From Brachynemurus nebulosus (taxonomy: Eukaryota > Arthropoda > Insecta > Neuroptera > Myrmeleontidae): a DNA stretch of 64,000 bases. Position numbers and translations under genes: made by a program. Under the pieces are notes generated by a model. That model was given only the letters and a program-made list of their open reading frames with translations, was not told the origin of the DNA and did not search any database. Shown piece by piece: positions 60,098 to 64,000 of the stretch. The first letter of the stretch is position 1, and every line of letters begins with the position of its first letter. The stretch is from contig JAPWDM010000034.1 in the NCBI GenBank assembly GCA_035578155.1, forward strand, positions 498,501 through 562,500, written 5' to 3'.

Positions 60098-60595
60098 ATA
60101 ACTCTGTCGCAGCATCTGCATAACATAGCGAATTTCCTCCTATTAACTTATTTTACTTCAAAGAATAATTTTTCAAAAGACTACAAGACATAATAATTAA
60201 TAACAGTGAGATTCTACGTCCGTTTTCTAGACTTTTGTCCAATACAGACGCCACCTAGAATTTTTTTTTGATCTACAAAAACATCAGTCTATAGAATTCA
60301 ATTTATTACTTACGAAAATAATTCAAATATCACGAACAATAAATGTCTTACATGAGTTTAAAAAATCAAAACGATACTGTTTCTTAAATTGCGTAAGATC
60401 TGATACTGACTATTTAAAAGTGGTCAAGTAGGAGTAAGCTAGTAAATGCAATGACAGATGTGATGAATTTATAAGGATTTTCTTGTACTACAAAATCTTA
60501 AAAATATTGGAACGCGTACTTTTTTTCGTTAATTGTGTTTTATTTTTTTATTTTTTTGGACAAAATTTTAAAAACACTTAATTTTCTTGAAAAAA
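60098..60595. other. (TA)n-family terminus, then AT-rich sequence
   Basis: 60103-60135 is CTCTGTCGCAGCATCTGCAT plus AACATAGCGAATTTCC, an isolated end of the (TA)n-cored family. Nothing else recognised. Confidence 0.55.
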
Positions 60596-60597
60596 CG

Positions 60598-63290
60598 CCG
60601 TGAGCAGCGGAGCCCCATCACGGAAGTCGAATTTTTCCTTTCATCTTCGGTATTGAATGTCTACAAGCGCAATGTAATTGAAAGTCCACAAGCGATTTGA
60701 CATTTTGGTGGTTTCAAAAATGATGATGAGTGTCCGATTTGATCGGGGCTTTATAAAACGGTTTTAAGTTTTTAAGGGCTGAATCTCAGTAAATTTCACT
60801 TTTGTGCCGATAGCAGTTAGCAAGAAAAAAGCCAACACAATTCGTACGAGGGAATTCCTACCCATGCTTATCCGCCAATTGCCTTTGTGTTTTACTTTTA
60901 AATATTAAAAAAGGAACTTAAATAGTAAACTGGAAGGTCTTTATGAAGATATTTTTTCTTTTCAAAAAAATCCAAAATTTCTATTTTATAAATAATAAAA
61001 ATACAAAATTCCTAATTTATAAATAAACAGTGACTTTAATAACATTTTTAAATTATTTAATATGTATGTATTTCATTTGTTATAAAAGTAAGTTAATTTT
61101 TTTAAAATTTTTCCCGACTGCATCAGAAGGAGGGTAATGTTTTTCGAAAGTTTGTATGTATCCTCTAATTATATTTCTTTGACGCAGCCTGCAGCCTAAA
61201 CGGCTTGACGGATTTTGGTAAAGATGGTGTCGCTGGATTCTTCTTAATCTGCGGATTGCTATAGGCTACATGAAATTTTAAAATTCATCCCCTAAATAGG
61301 GGATGAAAGATTTATGTAGTAAACCATTGGGTCTAGAAACGTGAAATTTTGCAGACGAGTTCTTTATGTAACGTAGGGGAGTACTAAGAAAATATTTTTG
61401 GAAATTCGTCCCCTAAGGGTTTAAATTTGGGGATGAAAATTTATGAAAGGTAAAATTTTGCATAGGGCCACAGGGGTCTTTTAATAATGTAAATGAGTAT
61501 TAAGAGGGAGAGTTTTTGGAAAAATTTATCCATTAAGGATGTAAAATAGGGAAGAAAATTTATATAGAAAACCGCTGGGCTTAGAAACGTAAAATTTTGT
61601 ACAAAGGTTCCTTTAGTAACGCAAGCAAGCATCAAGACTGGATTTTTAGAATTTCGTTTCCTAAGGGGTTAAAATAGGGGATGAAAATTTATATAGAAAT
61701 GTAGGCGAGCACCAATAAGGGGTTTTGGAAATTCATCCCCTAACAGGATAAAATAGGGGGTCAAAATTTATTTAAAAACCTACTGGGCCCAGAAACGTGA
61801 AATTTCGTACAGGATTGCCTTACGTATCGTAGGTGAGCTCTAAGATGGGATTTTTGGAATTTTATTCCGTAAGGATACAAAATAGGGGATGAAAATTTAT
61901 ATAGAACCATTGAGTCTAGAAACGTGAAATTCTGCACAGGGTATTTTTTAGTAACGTAAGCGAGTACCAAGTGCAGATTTTTAAAATTTCATAGCCTAAA
62001 GCGGTAGGACTGTGGTTGAAAATTTATATGGAAACTAGTTTTTGTTGATGAAATTATCCGTGGGGAGTCGATGACGACATAGTACGTGTACGAAATCATT
62101 TACTCAACTTTCAATGACTCTACGCGGATGAAGTCGTAGACAAAACCTATTATATTAGAACTAGTATAAAATAAGAAAATTAGTAAAATTAAAAAATTAA
62201 TTAAAACAAACAAAAAACACGACTGCGTTTAAAGTAAACTAAAATGATGTAAATAAGATGAAATAGAGAAAAAGAAGAATGAATAAAAAGTTAAGCAGTC
62301 GGAGGCATACCTGTTGTACCAAGTTAAACAGAAAAGTTTGATGCCTCCGACTGCTTTACTTTTTATTCATTCTTCTTTCTCTCTATTTCATCTTATTTAC
62401 ATCATTTTAGTTTACTTTAAACGCAGTCGGGTTTTTTGACTTTCTTAATTAATTTTTTTATTTTAAAAATACTATTCGCCTACTTGTATTTAGAATAAAA
62501 ATAATGTATTTATAACACATTTAACAATACCATTGAATTCCGATGTAAAAATGGGAGAAGTGGGGAGAAAAGTAATGTGGAAAATGCACTAGCTGGATAC
62601 TAACTGAATACACGTACAACATTTCAGCCCCCTAGGTTTCCTTAGAGAGTCTCTAGACGTGTTAGAAAACAAGGAAAAAAATCAAGGAAATGTTGGCGTA
62701 AAAATCATGGGGGTAAGGGTTAAAAGTTGAAACCTCCAAAAAGCAGTAGCTGGATATTAGCTTAACCTGTACACAAAATTTGAATCCTCTAGGTTTATTT
62801 CGGGAGATTTTGACCCGAACGAAACTGTTAAAAAACAAGAAAAATCATGTTCTTTTTGGTATAAAAATGGTGGAGGTAAGGGTCAAAAGCTGAGATCTCC
62901 AAAAGGTACCCCCTTGACACTAACTCAATCCGAATACAAAATTTTAGCCCTCTAGGTTTTTTTGGGTGACCTGTGCGAGTGGTAGAAACTTCGAAAACGT
63001 CAAAAAAACATGAGATTGTAGCTTAAAAATGAGGGGGGCGGGGGTAAAATATTAAAACCTCCAAAAAGCACAACCTAGGTACGAACTTTATCAACACACG
63101 AAATTTCAACCTTCTGCGTTAATTCTGGACGGCTATGGCCGTGCTAGATCCAGCCAAAGTAATTTTTCCCCTCTTCTCCCTCCAAATCATCCTAGGAAAC
63201 TGAATTTTGGATATGTTGTAGAAAATTGACCGAAGCATTATTTCCAACCGGTTTGGAAAAATTTCATTGTTTTTCCGCCCCCACCACCTC
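60598..63290. mobile_element. Interspersed repeat, copy B, interrupted
   Basis: Matches 9548-10905 in the same order, including the ATGAGTGTC/GGGCTTTA block and the CAGCCCYCTAGGTTT subrepeats, but is split by the element at 61113-62431. The signal-peptide-like ORF of copy A keeps its start here (minus-strand ATG at 60865) and meets a stop after about 33 residues. Confidence 0.75.
61113..62431. mobile_element. 1.3-kb element with CCCGACTGC ends and terminal palindrome
   Basis: Perfect 9-bp ends CCCGACTGC/GCAGTCGGG. 61300-62040 holds about six 110-128-bp tandem units with GGGATGAAAATTTATATAGA and TAGAAACGTGAAATTTTG. 62221-62308 and 62341-62428 form an 88-bp inverted pair with two mismatches and a 32-nt loop. 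No ORF with a recognisable product. Confidence 0.8.
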
Positions 63291-63294
63291 CTTA

Positions 63295-63433
63295 AATATT
63301 GACTCGGATCCAAATTCGCCCAAAATTTTACCCCACTTTGATAGTATTGTTGTGAATCGGAATGCGCCCCACTTACAAAAATTTCAGCTTTCTACGTCCA
63401 TAGGGGGGCCCTACACATATTAAAAAGTAGCGG

Positions 63434-63511
<78 letters not shown>
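63295..63511. repeat. Tail of repeat copy B and (TA)n tract
   Basis: AAAATTTCAGCTTTCTACGT near 63378 is a further subrepeat-like unit, followed by (TA)n at 63438-63511. Confidence 0.6.
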
Positions 63512-63515
<4 letters not shown>

Positions 63516-64000
63516 TGGTGTCCCGGCCGGATGTATACATACGATTTACATGTTAATTTTTAACATTCAATTCCCATGAGGAAAAAGTTAGGTCACAAGA
63601 GTGCTTTGGATAAACATATTCCTAATTTTGGTAATTTCTTTTATAAAATAATTTTTTTGCACCAAATTATCTGCACTATTTCTTCAACAGAATATTTTTT
63701 AGTATTTTTATTATTTTAATATTTATTTTCAAGAAAACAAATCTCGCCTCTCGCCGTTCTTATAGTATAGGCTGTATCTATACTAGTGAACTTCTATAAA
63801 TACACGGATGTTTGGCCAAATCAGTGACCCACACCGTGTGACCTCTCCTTGTTGGACCGTAAAATAATTGTCAGGATCTGACCGGAAGTTTTATTCAGTT
63901 TAACTACGCAAACTAATTAAATTAAGTAATTAAAATTCAGTAATGTCAGTAGCATTCGATCTAACAACCCCCGCGTTCAATTTATAACGTTGAATAAAAT
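63512..64000. other. Window-end region with core promoter
   Basis: No coding region. Contains the promoter at 63795-63826 and AATAAA at 63993-63998. Confidence 0.45.
63795..63826 (+). promoter_or_regulatory. TATA + TCAGTG core promoter
   Basis: TATAAATA (63795-63802) and TCAGTG (63821-63826), with the A at 63823 being 28 nt downstream. Followed by CCCACACCGTGTGACC. This is the layout of an insect RNA polymerase II promoter, perhaps in an LTR whose body lies beyond the window. Confidence 0.5.

Overview
The window looks like nuclear DNA of an arthropod, most likely an insect. It is AT-rich, has long (TA)n tracts, mariner, Tc1 and hAT-type DNA transposon remains, a tRNA-derived SINE fragment, a spliceosomal intron and TATA plus TCAGT-type core promoters. 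I could not name the species, and I found no convincing host protein gene. Nearly all reading frames between 8 kb and 64 kb are chance frames or transposon pieces.

The only gene-dense stretch is 0.45-7.95 kb, a compact virus-like block. On the minus strand (4252-7810) lies a family-B DNA polymerase of the protein-primed kind carried by Polinton/adintovirus/bidnavirus-type elements. It keeps exonuclease motifs I-III and polymerase motifs A, B and C and has a short N-terminal exon and an intron. It is broken by a frame break near 7050-7075 and an in-frame TAA just before motif C. Directly downstream is an unknown protein with a zinc-ribbon-like middle (3489-4238), itself split by a TGA. On the plus strand is a C2H2 zinc-finger ORF (2192-2644) overlapping an acidic-tailed ORF with two internal repeats (2616-3173). 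At the left are two minus-strand ORFs: a small basic protein (1069-1245) and a roughly 150-residue protein resembling short exonuclease-like proteins of such elements (454-906). No integrase, capsid, packaging ATPase or protease is visible, so this is a partial or decayed endogenous element.

The most striking feature is the regulatory region 1353-2150. About 28 copies of a 21-bp unit, 23 with a perfect AP-1-like TGAGTCA heptamer, plus a 27-bp repeat block, lie between two TATA boxes that point outward. The 21-bp spacing is two helical turns, so the sites face the same side of the DNA. Several units share a TATA box about 30 nt before a (T)CAGTT-like initiator.

The rest is a layered transposon landscape. 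8.0-9.1 kb: short tandem duplications. 9.55-10.9 kb and 60.6-63.3 kb: two copies of one repeat family; the second is interrupted by a 1.3-kb element carrying an 88-bp near-perfect palindrome. 12-14.6 kb and many later sites: an unclassified (TA)n-cored family ending in a conserved terminus. 14.9-16.0 kb: a head-to-tail array of an inverted-repeat MITE. 19.7-20.7 kb: an internally deleted mariner. 27.4-36.0 kb: inverted repeats nested inside one another, with a Tc1-like fossil, a 1.5-kb foldback and a hAT-type MITE. 36.8-38.9 and 43.1-45.7 kb: two long copies with internal 120-bp satellite arrays. 39.6-42.0 kb: hAT-type MITEs, a SINE fragment and an element rich in AGGTCA half-sites. The last 250 bases hold a clean TATA plus Inr core promoter.
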